Position numbers and translations under genes: made by a program. Of a stretch of DNA of 9,372 nt, positions 1-5,988 are shown piece after piece. Position 1 is the first letter of the stretch, and each line of letters starts with the position of its first letter. Source of the DNA: DASZZX01 sp036260415 (GTDB taxonomy: Bacteria > Actinomycetota > Nitriliruptoria > Nitriliruptorales > JAHWKO01); contig DASZZX010000289.1 in NCBI GenBank assembly GCA_036260415.1, forward strand, positions 1 to 9,372, written 5' to 3'. Under the pieces are notes generated by a model that did no database searches, was not told the DNA's origin, and was given only the letters and a program-made list of their open reading frames with translations.

Positions 1-27
1 GCCACGTCCGGAGGGCACCCGGGGTGA
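1..27 (+). CDS. Possible 3' end of an upstream gene (8 codons visible)
   Basis: The frame beginning at base 1 reads A-T-S-G-G-H-P-G and stops at TGA 25-27. That stop overlaps the GTG start of the permease (GTGA), the same kind of overlap used by the other genes in this transcription unit. In polar amino acid importers the gene before the permease often encodes the periplasmic or lipid-anchored substrate-binding protein, so that is the natural guess. Eight codons are too few to recognise a product, and a chance open frame of this length is quite possible. Confidence 0.3.
   Translation, partial: ATSGGHPG
10..15 (+). promoter_or_regulatory. Shine-Dalgarno site for the permease
   Basis: GGAGGG lies 8 bases before the GTG at 24. 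It is a strong ribosome binding site and supports that GTG as the true start of the permease, even though the start overlaps the preceding stop codon. Confidence 0.6.
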
Positions 28-812
28 GACGACGCACCCGCGCGCGGTTGATCCGCGGTGGTCTCTACACGGTCCTGGTGGTGGCGGTCGCGGCCGCGGT
101 GCAGCTGGCGGACTGGGACAAGGTCCAGAGTGCCTTCTTCAAGGTGGACCTGGCCCGTGAGATGTTCCCGGAGATCGTCACGATCGCGGCCAAGAACACC
201 CTCATCTACACCGTGCTCGCCTTCCTCTTCGGCCTCGGCCTCGGCCTGGTGCTCGCGCTGATGCGGCTGTCCACGATCGCCCCCTACCGTTGGATCGCCA
301 CGGTCTACATCGAGGTCTTCCGCGGACTGCCCGCCCTGGTCACGATCACGATCATCGGGTTCGGCATCCCCATCGCGTTCGGACGTGAGGCCGGTCTGGA
401 GAGCATCTACACCAAGGCCATGGTCGCGCTCGGCATCGTCGCGGCGGCGTACATGGCGGAGACCATCCGGGCCGGCATCCTCGCGGTCCCCCGCGGCCAG
501 CTGGAGGCTGCCCGCTCGCTGGGGATGACCTACCCGAGGGCGATGGTGTCCATCGTCTTCCCGCAGGCGTTCCGCGTCGTCATCCCTCCGCTGACGAACG
601 AGTTCGTCCTGCTGATCAAGGACACCGCGCTGCTGTTCGTGCTCGGTGTGACCCCTCTGACCAAGGAGCTGTACCGCTTCGGCCAGGATCTGGCATCGGA
701 CACGTTCAACTCGACCCCGCTCACGGTGTCGGCCGTGATGTACCTGCTGGTCACCATCCCGCTCACCCGGCTCGTCTCGCTGCTCGAGCTCCGGGCTGCT
801 CGTGCCAGATGA
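24..812 (+). CDS. Polar amino acid ABC transporter permease (HisM/GlnP family)
   Basis: This is the inner-membrane channel subunit of an ABC importer for polar amino acids. The 262-residue product has about five to six hydrophobic segments, near residues 12-30, 58-80, 88-112, 131-150, 195-212 and 235-255. It carries the family's E-V-F-R-G-L-P stretch at 97-103. The EAA loop that docks onto the ATPase starts at E161 (EAARSLGM, followed by FPQAFRVVIPPL). Its length is typical of the family. The GTG start at 24 has a GGAGGG site 8 bases upstream. The stop overlaps the ATG of the ATPase gene (ATGA), so the two are very likely one operon and translationally coupled. The substrate cannot be read from the permease; glutamine, glutamate, arginine, histidine and cystine importers all share this architecture. 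The family call is firm and the substrate is unknown. Confidence 0.93.
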   Translation: MRRRTRARLIRGGLYTVLVVAVAAAVQLADWDKVQSAFFKVDLAREMFPEIVTIAAKNTLIYTVLAFLFGLGLGLVLALMRLSTIAPYRWIATVYIEVFRGLPALVTITIIGFGIPIAFGREAGLESIYTKAMVALGIVAAAYMAETIRAGILAVPRGQLEAARSLGMTYPRAMVSIVFPQAFRVVIPPLTNEFVLLIKDTALLFVLGVTPLTKELYRFGQDLASDTFNSTPLTVSAVMYLLVTIPLTRLVSLLELRAARAR

Positions 813-1630
813 AACCGGGAGAGCGACAAGTGGCGGAGGACGGCGTGCGACCCGCGACAGGCTCACCGTCCGACCTCGACGGGGACGTGAAGCCGGCCGC
901 AGCGATCGAGGTGGCCGGTCTCCACAAGGCGTTCGGCGCGCTGGAGGTGCTGCGCGGCATCGACCTCCGTGTCGAGCCCGCTGAGGTCGTGTGCGTCATC
1001 GGTCCCTCGGGGTCGGGCAAGTCCACGCTGCTGCGCTGCCTGAACCGTCTCGAGGAGCCGACGTCAGGCCGGGTCGTGATCGAAGGCGTGGACATCACCG
1101 ATCCGGACGTCGACGTCGACGACATCCGCCGCCGCATCGGCATGGTGTTCCAGCGGTTCAACCTGTTCCCGCACCTCACCGTCATGGGCAACCTCACGAT
1201 CGCGCAGCGCAAGGTGCTGAAGCGCTCACGCGAGGAGGCCCGCGAGGTGGCCCTGCGCATGCTGGCCCGGGTCGGTCTGACCGAGAAGGCGCACGATTAC
1301 CCGGCGCGGCTCTCCGGCGGACAACAGCAGCGCGTCGCGATCGCGCGCTCGCTGTGCATGGACCCGGACATGATGCTGTTCGACGAGGTCACGAGCGCCC
1401 TCGACCCCGAGCTCGTGGGAGAGGTCCTGGACGCGATGCGGGGTCTGGCGGACGAGGGCATGACGATGATGGTGGTCACCCACGAGATGGGTTTCGCGCG
1501 GGGGGTCGCCGACCGGGTGGCGTTCATCGATCAGGGGGTGATCGTGGAGGAGGGACCACCTGATCGTGTCCTGGTCGACCCCCACGAGGAGAGGACGCGC
1601 CGGTTCCTGTCGAGGGTCCTCGAGCGCTGA
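809..1630 (+). CDS. Polar amino acid ABC transporter ATP-binding protein (GlnQ/HisP family)
   Basis: This cytoplasmic ATPase powers the importer whose permease is encoded just upstream. All nucleotide-binding elements are visible in the 273 residues: Walker A GPSGSGKST at 65-73, Q-loop glutamine Q115 in MVFQRFNLFPH, signature LSGGQ at 168-172, Walker B MMLFDE at 188-193, D-loop SALD at 196-199 and switch histidine H225 in VVTHEM. The Walker B is followed by V-T-S-A-L-D-P-E, with Val where the family usually has Pro. The first 30 or so residues precede the conserved fold and look unstructured. ATG 809 overlaps the permease stop but has no clear Shine-Dalgarno. An in-frame GTG at 830 has GGGAGAG at 817-823, six bases away, so the protein may really begin there and be 266 residues long. 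The family is certain; the start is not. Confidence 0.95.
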   Translation: MKPGERQVAEDGVRPATGSPSDLDGDVKPAAAIEVAGLHKAFGALEVLRGIDLRVEPAEVVCVIGPSGSGKSTLLRCLNRLEEPTSGRVVIEGVDITDPDVDVDDIRRRIGMVFQRFNLFPHLTVMGNLTIAQRKVLKRSREEAREVALRMLARVGLTEKAHDYPARLSGGQQQRVAIARSLCMDPDMMLFDEVTSALDPELVGEVLDAMRGLADEGMTMMVVTHEMGFARGVADRVAFIDQGVIVEEGPPDRVLVDPHEERTRRFLSRVLER

Positions 1631-1640
1631 CCCCTCGAGG
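1618..1640 (+). terminator. Candidate hairpin terminator after the ABC transporter genes
   Basis: CCTCGAG (1618-1624) and CTCGAGG (1634-1640) form a perfect 7-bp stem with a 9-base loop that contains the ATPase stop codon TGA at 1628-1630. The right arm lies in a perfect 10-base palindrome, CCCTCGAGGG (1632-1641). No U-tract follows, so it is not a classical intrinsic terminator, but U-poor hairpins are often proposed for high-GC actinobacteria. Its place at the end of an operon facing a convergent gene fits termination. Confidence 0.4.
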
Positions 1641-1737
1641 GATGGGAGGGGAAGCCGGCGCGGCGCTCGCGCGGTGCGTACGACCGCTGTCCCGCAGGAC
1701 GTACCCTCGCCGGTCGCCGCGCATCGCTGGGGGTCGA
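1631..1737. other. Convergent intergenic gap, 107 bases
   Basis: The gap separates the ends of the ABC operon and the minus-strand thioredoxin-TPR gene. Besides the hairpin at its left end it holds weak inverted repeats: GCGGT/ACCGC at 1671-1675 and 1683-1687, and GTACG/CGTAC at 1678-1682 and 1700-1704. These could help terminate the minus-strand transcript but are short and mutually exclusive. I see no small gene here. Confidence 0.4.
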
Positions 1738-2562
1738 TCAGAACAAGGTGGTGGTGAGGCGCTTGCGGGCGTCGGCCACCAGGGGCGACTCACCGATCAC
1801 CCGGAACAGCGCGACAAGCTGGGCGCGCGCCTCGTCGCGGCCGTCGCCGCCCGCCCGCACCGCCGCGAGCAGCTGATCGACCGCCTCCTCGTACGCCCCG
1901 CTCGCCGCCAACGCGCGGCCGAGAGCGAGTCGTGCCCCATCGTCGTCGGGCTCCGCCGCCACCCGGGCGCGCAGGGCGTCCAGGTCGACCTCGGAGGCGC
2001 GCGCCAGCTCGGCCCGCGCGGCCACCTCCTCGGCGTCCTCGTCGGGGCGGTGCGGCGCGACGAGCCGCAGGGCGGCGTCCGGGTCGCGCCCGACCAGTCG
2101 CCGTGCCAGCTCCACCGCAGCCTGGCGGTGATCGGGCTGCAGCTCCAGTGCGCGCCGTAGGGTCGCCTCCGCGGAGGGGCCTTCCTCGGCACGTGCCTGC
2201 CTGACCAGACGGTCCGCCTCGCTGGGCACCACCCGGTCGAGGAACGCGTCGACCGCCTGACGGGGTTGCGCCCCCACGAACTCGGCCACGACCTGGCCGT
2301 CGCGGAACGCCTTCACCGCCGGGATGCCCTGGACACGGTACGTCGCCGCGAGGCGCTGGTCGCGGTCGACGTCGAGCTTGGCGAGCAGCACGTTGCCCGA
2401 GCGCGCGGCGACCGCCTCCTCCAGCACGGGGCCGAGCACGCGGCACGGTCCGCACCACGCGGCCCAGAAGTCGACCACGACCGGAACGTCGTGGGAGCGC
2501 TCGATGACCTCCCGCTGGAAGGTCGTCTCGCCGACGTCGAACGCCACGGCGTCCTCTGGCAT
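1738..2562 (-). CDS. Thioredoxin-TPR protein, YbbN/CnoX-like co-chaperone
   Basis: The product has 274 residues in two parts. Residues 1-112 or so are a thioredoxin fold with the active site W36-C37-G38-P39-C40 and the cis-proline P81 in QGIPAVKAF. Residues 115-270 are alpha-helical with TPR-like repeats rich in Ala, Leu and Arg (for example AEATLRRALELQPDHRQAAVELA and the ALGRALAASGAYEEAVDQLLAAV stretch). This is the YbbN/CnoX architecture. Escherichia coli CnoX, a holdase that hands clients to GroEL/ES and DnaK, lacks the full CXXC. The complete WCGPC seen here suggests real thiol-disulfide activity; chaperone activity is inferred from family. It has no signal peptide, so it is cytosolic. 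ATG 2562 is preceded by GGAGG (2571-2567) four bases upstream, and a promoter lies at 2623-2595. It is divergent from polA and convergent with the transporter genes. Confidence 0.88.
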   Translation of the reverse strand: MPEDAVAFDVGETTFQREVIERSHDVPVVVDFWAAWCGPCRVLGPVLEEAVAARSGNVLLAKLDVDRDQRLAATYRVQGIPAVKAFRDGQVVAEFVGAQPRQAVDAFLDRVVPSEADRLVRQARAEEGPSAEATLRRALELQPDHRQAAVELARRLVGRDPDAALRLVAPHRPDEDAEEVAARAELARASEVDLDALRARVAAEPDDDGARLALGRALAASGAYEEAVDQLLAAVRAGGDGRDEARAQLVALFRVIGESPLVADARKRLTTTLF

Positions 2563-2594
2563 GCAACCTCCGCTCGCGAGGGTCCGACCCCTCG

Positions 2595-2623
2595 ACGGTA
2601 CGCTCGCCGACGCCCCCTCCCAA
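2595..2623 (-). promoter_or_regulatory. Predicted housekeeping-type promoter for the thioredoxin-TPR gene
   Basis: Read on the minus strand, TTGGGA (2623-2618) and TACCGT (2600-2595) are separated by exactly 17 bases. The -35 matches TTGACA at four of six bases and the -10 fits TANNNT. A transcript would begin near 2588 and leave a 25-base leader with GGAGG before ATG 2562. This is the best-spaced promoter candidate in the divergent region. Confidence 0.5.
2599..2604 (+). promoter_or_regulatory. Possible -10 element for polA
   Basis: TACGCT fits the actinobacterial TANNNT -10 pattern and would start a transcript near 2611, about 26 bases before the polA GTG. No recognisable -35 lies 15-19 bases upstream. 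It shares bases 2599-2600 with the -10 of the opposite promoter, so the two would compete for polymerase. Confidence 0.3.
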
Positions 2624-2636
2624 CCGAGCAGGACCT

Positions 2637-5321
2637 GTGCCGGACCCGCCCACGCGCCAGACGCTGCTGCTGCTCGACGGTCACAGCCTCGCCTTCAGGG
2701 CGTTCTTCGCCCTGCCCGACTCGCTGCGCACCCGGACCGGCCAGCTGACCAACGCGGTGTACGGCTTCACCAGCATGCTCATCAAGATGATCGGCGAGCA
2801 CCGGCCCGACGGCATCGTGGTCTGCTTCGACAAGGGGCGTGACGTCGCGCGCACCGAGGCCTACCCGGACTACAAGGCCGGTCGTGCTGAGGCCCCCGAC
2901 GAGTTCCGCACCCAACTCGACCTCATGCACGAGGTCCTGCAGGTGCTGGAGGTCCCGGTGGTGGAGGTGCCCGGCGTCGAGGCGGACGACGTCATCGCGA
3001 CGCTGGCCGCCCGGGCCACGCGGGAGGGCCACCGGGTGCTGGTGGTGACCGGTGACCGTGACGCGATGCAGATGGTGGGCGACGGCGTGACCGTGCTGTA
3101 CACGCTGCGCGGCATCACCGAGACCGCGGAGATGACCCCGCAGGCGGTGGTCGATCGCTACGGCATCGGCCCCGACCAGTACCCGGACTACGCGGCGTTG
3201 CGCGGCGATACGTCCGACAACCTGCCGGGCGTGCCGGGGGTGGGCGAGAAGACGGCGGCGAGACTCATCGCGACCTACGGTGACCTCGAGGGTGTCTACC
3301 AGCACCTCGACGAGGTCGCCGGCAAGAAGCTGCCGCAGGCGCTGCGCGAGCATCGCGACCAGGTGTTCGTCAACCGCCGGCTCATGCGGCTGCGCCGCGA
3401 CGTGGAGGTGGACGCGGACCTCGCCAGCCTGCGCATGGGTCGTCCCGTGCTGGCGAACGTGCAGCGGCTGTTCAGCACGCTGGAGTTCACGTCCCTGTGG
3501 GAACGGCTGCAGTCGGAGGTGCTCGGCGCCCGCCAGCAGGAGGAGGCGGAGGGCTTCGAGCTGCTCCCGCGCCGCATGCGCGCAGGAGAGCTGGCTGGCT
3601 GGCTCGCTGACGTGAAGCGGCCGATCGCGGTGCTGCCGGTCACCGAGGGCCGTGTCCCCGACACCCGCTGGACGGGGGTCGGGTTGGCTGCGCCCGAGCG
3701 CGACCCGGTGGCGGCGTCGTTGGGTGAGCTCGCGCGCGAGGACGTCGCGGCGCTGTCGCGGCTGCTTGCCGATCCGGACGTCGCCAAGGTGGTCCACGAC
3801 CGCAAGCTGCTCGACCACGCCGCCCACGCCCGCGGGTGGCGTGTCGACGGGGTGGTCCTGGACACGGTGCTGGCCGCGTACCTGGTCAACCCTGACCAGG
3901 GCTGGTTCGACCTCGAGCGGCTGGCTCTGCAGCACCTCAACCGCAGCCTGGGCGCGGACCCAGGCAGCGAGGACGGCCAGCTGGCTCTCGACGTCGAGGA
4001 GCCGGGCGCATGCTGGGAGGACCGTGCACTACGGGCGCTGGCGACACTGGAGCTCGCCGAGCACCTGCGGCGCGAACTGGACCTGCGCGGGCAGACCGAG
4101 CTGCTACGGACGGTCGAGATGCCGCTGGCGCCCGTGCTCGCCGGCATGGAGCGCACCGGCATCGCGGTGGACCTTGAGGTCCTGGCGGACATGCGGGGAC
4201 GGCTCGCGGCGCGCTGCGAGGAACTGGAACGGGAGATCTGGGACCTGGCCGGCGAGCGGTTCAACGTGGGCTCCACCCCGCAGCTGCAGGAGGTCCTGTT
4301 CGAACGGCTGGGGCTGCCCAAGACCAAGCGCATCAAGACCGGCTACTCGACCGACGCCGCGTCGCTGGAGTCCATCCTCACCGCGCACCAGATCGTGGAG
4401 CCCATCCTCGAGTGGCGCGAGCTGTCCAAGCTCGTGTCCACGTACCTCGACGCCCTCCCGCCGCTGGTCCACCCGCAGACCGGCCGGGTGCACACCACGC
4501 TGTCGCAGGTGACGGCCGCCACGGGTCGGCTGTCGTCGGCCCGCCCCAACCTGCAGAACATCCCGGTCCGACGCGAGGAGGGCCGGGAGATCCGCCGGGC
4601 GTTCGTGCCGGGCGAGGGCTACAGCGCCCTGCTGGTGGCCGACTACTCGCAGATCGAACTGCGCATCATGGCCCACCTGTCGGGCGACGCGGGACTGCTC
4701 GAGGCGTTCGCCTCCGGGGAGGACATCCACGCCACCACCGCGGCGACGGTGTTCGACGTGCCGCTTACGCTGGTCGACGGACCGCTACGCGACCGGGCCA
4801 AGGCGGTCAACTACGGGCTGGCGTACGGGCTCACGCCGTTCGGGTTGTCTCAGCAGCTTGGCATCCCCCCCGAGGAGGCGCGTCAGATCGTCGACGCGTA
4901 CATGGCACGGTTCCCCCAGGTCGGAGCGTTCCTCAGCCGAGCCGTGCTGGACGCGCGACGCGACGGGTTCACGACCACCCTCTTCGGTCGCCGTCGGTAC
5001 CTGCCCGACCTGTTGTCGTCCAACCGCAATCGCCGCAGCATGGCCGAACGCATGGCGCTGAACGCCCCGATCCAGGGGGCCGCCGCCGACATCATCAAGC
5101 TCGCCATGGTCCGGGTGTACCGGGCCCTGGAGCGCGCCGGGTTGGGCACCCAGCTGCTGCTGCAGGTCCACGACGAGCTCGTCTTCGAGGTCGCGGACGA
5201 CGAGCTCGACGAGGCCCGTGAGCTGGTGGTGCGTGAGATGTGCGCGGTCGCGGACCTGCGGGTGCCGCTGGAGGTCGACACCGCGTGGGGTCCGACATGG
5301 TTCGACGCCCAGAAGCACTGA
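2637..5321 (+). CDS. polA: DNA polymerase I
   Basis: PolA fills gaps in excision repair and replaces RNA primers. The 894-residue product shows three parts. The 5' nuclease (about 9-290) has LLLLDGHSLAFRAFF, D65 in VCFDKGRD, VEADDVIATLA, VVTGDRD and the helix-hairpin-helix NLPGVPGVGEKTA. A middle domain (about 305-485) is related to the 3'-5' exonuclease. The polymerase domain (about 490-894) has motif A with D669 (VADYSQIELR), motif B R718-K722-Y726 (RDRAKAVNYGLAYG) and motif C QVHDE with D846. The middle domain lacks the paired D-x-E of the first exonuclease motif (PIAVLP near 329-334) and the last catalytic Asp (near 467), though D409 in VLDTVLAAYL remains, so proofreading is probably absent. 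GTG 2637 is the only sensible start, four residues before the conserved core; its AGGA (2630-2633) is only three bases away, so ribosome binding looks weak. Confidence 0.98.
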   Translation: MPDPPTRQTLLLLDGHSLAFRAFFALPDSLRTRTGQLTNAVYGFTSMLIKMIGEHRPDGIVVCFDKGRDVARTEAYPDYKAGRAEAPDEFRTQLDLMHEVLQVLEVPVVEVPGVEADDVIATLAARATREGHRVLVVTGDRDAMQMVGDGVTVLYTLRGITETAEMTPQAVVDRYGIGPDQYPDYAALRGDTSDNLPGVPGVGEKTAARLIATYGDLEGVYQHLDEVAGKKLPQALREHRDQVFVNRRLMRLRRDVEVDADLASLRMGRPVLANVQRLFSTLEFTSLWERLQSEVLGARQQEEAEGFELLPRRMRAGELAGWLADVKRPIAVLPVTEGRVPDTRWTGVGLAAPERDPVAASLGELAREDVAALSRLLADPDVAKVVHDRKLLDHAAHARGWRVDGVVLDTVLAAYLVNPDQGWFDLERLALQHLNRSLGADPGSEDGQLALDVEEPGACWEDRALRALATLELAEHLRRELDLRGQTELLRTVEMPLAPVLAGMERTGIAVDLEVLADMRGRLAARCEELEREIWDLAGERFNVGSTPQLQEVLFERLGLPKTKRIKTGYSTDAASLESILTAHQIVEPILEWRELSKLVSTYLDALPPLVHPQTGRVHTTLSQVTAATGRLSSARPNLQNIPVRREEGREIRRAFVPGEGYSALLVADYSQIELRIMAHLSGDAGLLEAFASGEDIHATTAATVFDVPLTLVDGPLRDRAKAVNYGLAYGLTPFGLSQQLGIPPEEARQIVDAYMARFPQVGAFLSRAVLDARRDGFTTTLFGRRRYLPDLLSSNRNRRSMAERMALNAPIQGAAADIIKLAMVRVYRALERAGLGTQLLLQVHDELVFEVADDELDEARELVVREMCAVADLRVPLEVDTAWGPTWFDAQKH

Positions 5322-5335
5322 CATCAGCGGGTCGC

Positions 5336-5350
5336 CGGTGCCCGGCACCG
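5336..5350. terminator. Candidate bidirectional hairpin between polA and the convergent gene
   Basis: CGGTGC (5336-5341) and GCACCG (5345-5350) make a perfect 6-bp stem with a CCG loop. It lies within the 35-base gap between two convergent stop codons (5321 and 5357). Being symmetric, it could act on both transcripts. There is no T-tract on either side, so the call rests on position and pairing only. Confidence 0.4.
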
Positions 5351-5356
5351 TCCGCC

Positions 5357-5740
5357 TCAGGGGACGCTGACCTCGAGGGTCGCCACGCCATCCGGTGCTG
5401 CGCGGACCAACGCCAGCGCGCCCGCGGCGACGTCGACGACATCGAAGCGGTACGTGCCCGGCGGGCCGGCCATGCGGAAACGCACCTGGCCGAACAGGTC
5501 GGTGTGCCCCATCTTCTCGCCCGAGCGGTGGGGACCCGTGATGCGGCCGTCCACCGCCAGGTCGGGGCACGGCGCGCCGTCAGCGTCGCGCACCTGGACG
5601 CGGAAGCTGACCCGCCGCCGCCCGTCGTCGAGGTCCTCCACCCCCACCTCGATCCCATCGACCCGGACGGGCTCGCGGAACAGCTCGCGCTTGGGGAGGT
5701 CGTCGGGGAGGATCCGCGGGCGGTCAGCACGTTCGGCCAC
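5357..5740 (-). CDS. Protein of unknown function, 127 residues, probable beta-sandwich
   Basis: I do not recognise this gene. The start is GTG 5740-5738 and the stop is TGA at 5359-5357. Residues 1-25 are charged and polar. From about residue 26 to the end the pattern alternates hydrophobic and polar residues in short strands (VSFRVQVRDADG, GQVRFRMAGPPGTYRFDVVDV, VATLEVSVP). The G-P-P-G-T-Y-x-F motif at 92-99 recalls the end of Ig-like or carboxypeptidase-regulatory-like beta modules; that likeness is only impressionistic. It has one cysteine (C58), no signal peptide and no membrane segment, so a cytosolic protein is likely. It stands alone on the minus strand between polA and rpsA. No Shine-Dalgarno precedes the GTG, but a TANNNT element lies exactly six bases before it, suggesting a leaderless mRNA. 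Coding is supported by the uninterrupted frame, consistent amino acid texture and neat fit between convergent and divergent neighbours. Confidence 0.72.
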   Translation of the reverse strand: MAERADRPRILPDDLPKRELFREPVRVDGIEVGVEDLDDGRRRVSFRVQVRDADGAPCPDLAVDGRITGPHRSGEKMGHTDLFGQVRFRMAGPPGTYRFDVVDVAAGALALVRAAPDGVATLEVSVP

Positions 5741-5746
5741 GGCCCG

Positions 5747-5752
5747 AGCGTA
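5747..5752 (-). promoter_or_regulatory. Possible -10 element giving a leaderless transcript
   Basis: On the minus strand TACGCT (5752-5747) is followed by six bases and then the GTG at 5740. Transcription seven bases after the -10 would begin on the start codon itself, a spacing commonly seen for leaderless genes in actinobacteria. The lack of any Shine-Dalgarno agrees. No good -35 is visible. Confidence 0.4.
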
Positions 5753-5797
5753 GCCGCCGGCCGTGCCGTACCCTGCGGCGGACGCCGCGACGCGGCG

Positions 5798-5826
5798 TTG
5801 ACAGCGACCCGACGGGATGGGACGCT
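5798..5826 (+). promoter_or_regulatory. Predicted promoter for rpsA
   Basis: A perfect -35 box, TTGACA (5798-5803), is followed after 17 bases by GACGCT (5821-5826), which keeps the A at the second and the T at the sixth place of TATAAT. Transcription would start near 5833, leaving a leader of about 155 bases before the ATG of rpsA. The -35 is the only exact TTGACA I noticed in the region; the -10 is weak. Confidence 0.5.
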
Positions 5827-5845
5827 CGCGCCCCGCCGGTCCGGT

Positions 5846-5912
5846 CGGGCGTTCCGCGCTCCCTCCCCTCGCGTCGCAGGAGCGAGCGTTCGTGGAGCGC
5901 CCGTGTCCGGGC
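5846..5912 (+). promoter_or_regulatory. Structured 5' leader of rpsA with nested and competing hairpins
   Basis: CGGGCGTTCC (5846-5855) pairs with GGAGCGCCCG (5894-5903) over 10 bp including one G-U pair. Inside it CGCTCC (5857-5862) pairs with GGAGCG (5879-5884). A third stem, GCCCG/CGGGC (5899-5903 with 5908-5912, loop of four), uses the same bases as the right arm of the outer stem, so the two are mutually exclusive. S1 represses its own synthesis in Escherichia coli through a folded leader; a similar role here is inference. In DNA this GC-rich, stems of this size can occur by chance. Confidence 0.35.
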
Positions 5913-5988
5913 CGCGTGCGCCATCGTCACCGGCGGCGGCGAGCAGCAACGACCGAGACCGACAACCGAGCAGGAACCCGACCACACC

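Noticed and set aside
1632..1641. The perfect palindrome CCCTCGAGGG as an operator site
   Set aside because: It sits at a gene end between convergent genes and is better explained as part of the hairpin at 1618-1640.
2313..3935. A 540-codon open frame on the minus strand, antisense to polA and extending into the thioredoxin-TPR gene
   Set aside because: Its product is rich in His, Arg, Gln and Leu with no domain logic, and it is the antisense image of well-conserved genes. Long antisense frames are expected in DNA this GC-rich.
5769..5774. TACCCT as an alternative -10 for rpsA
   Set aside because: There is no -35-like hexamer at 16-19 bases upstream, whereas the TTGACA at 5798 has a plausible partner.
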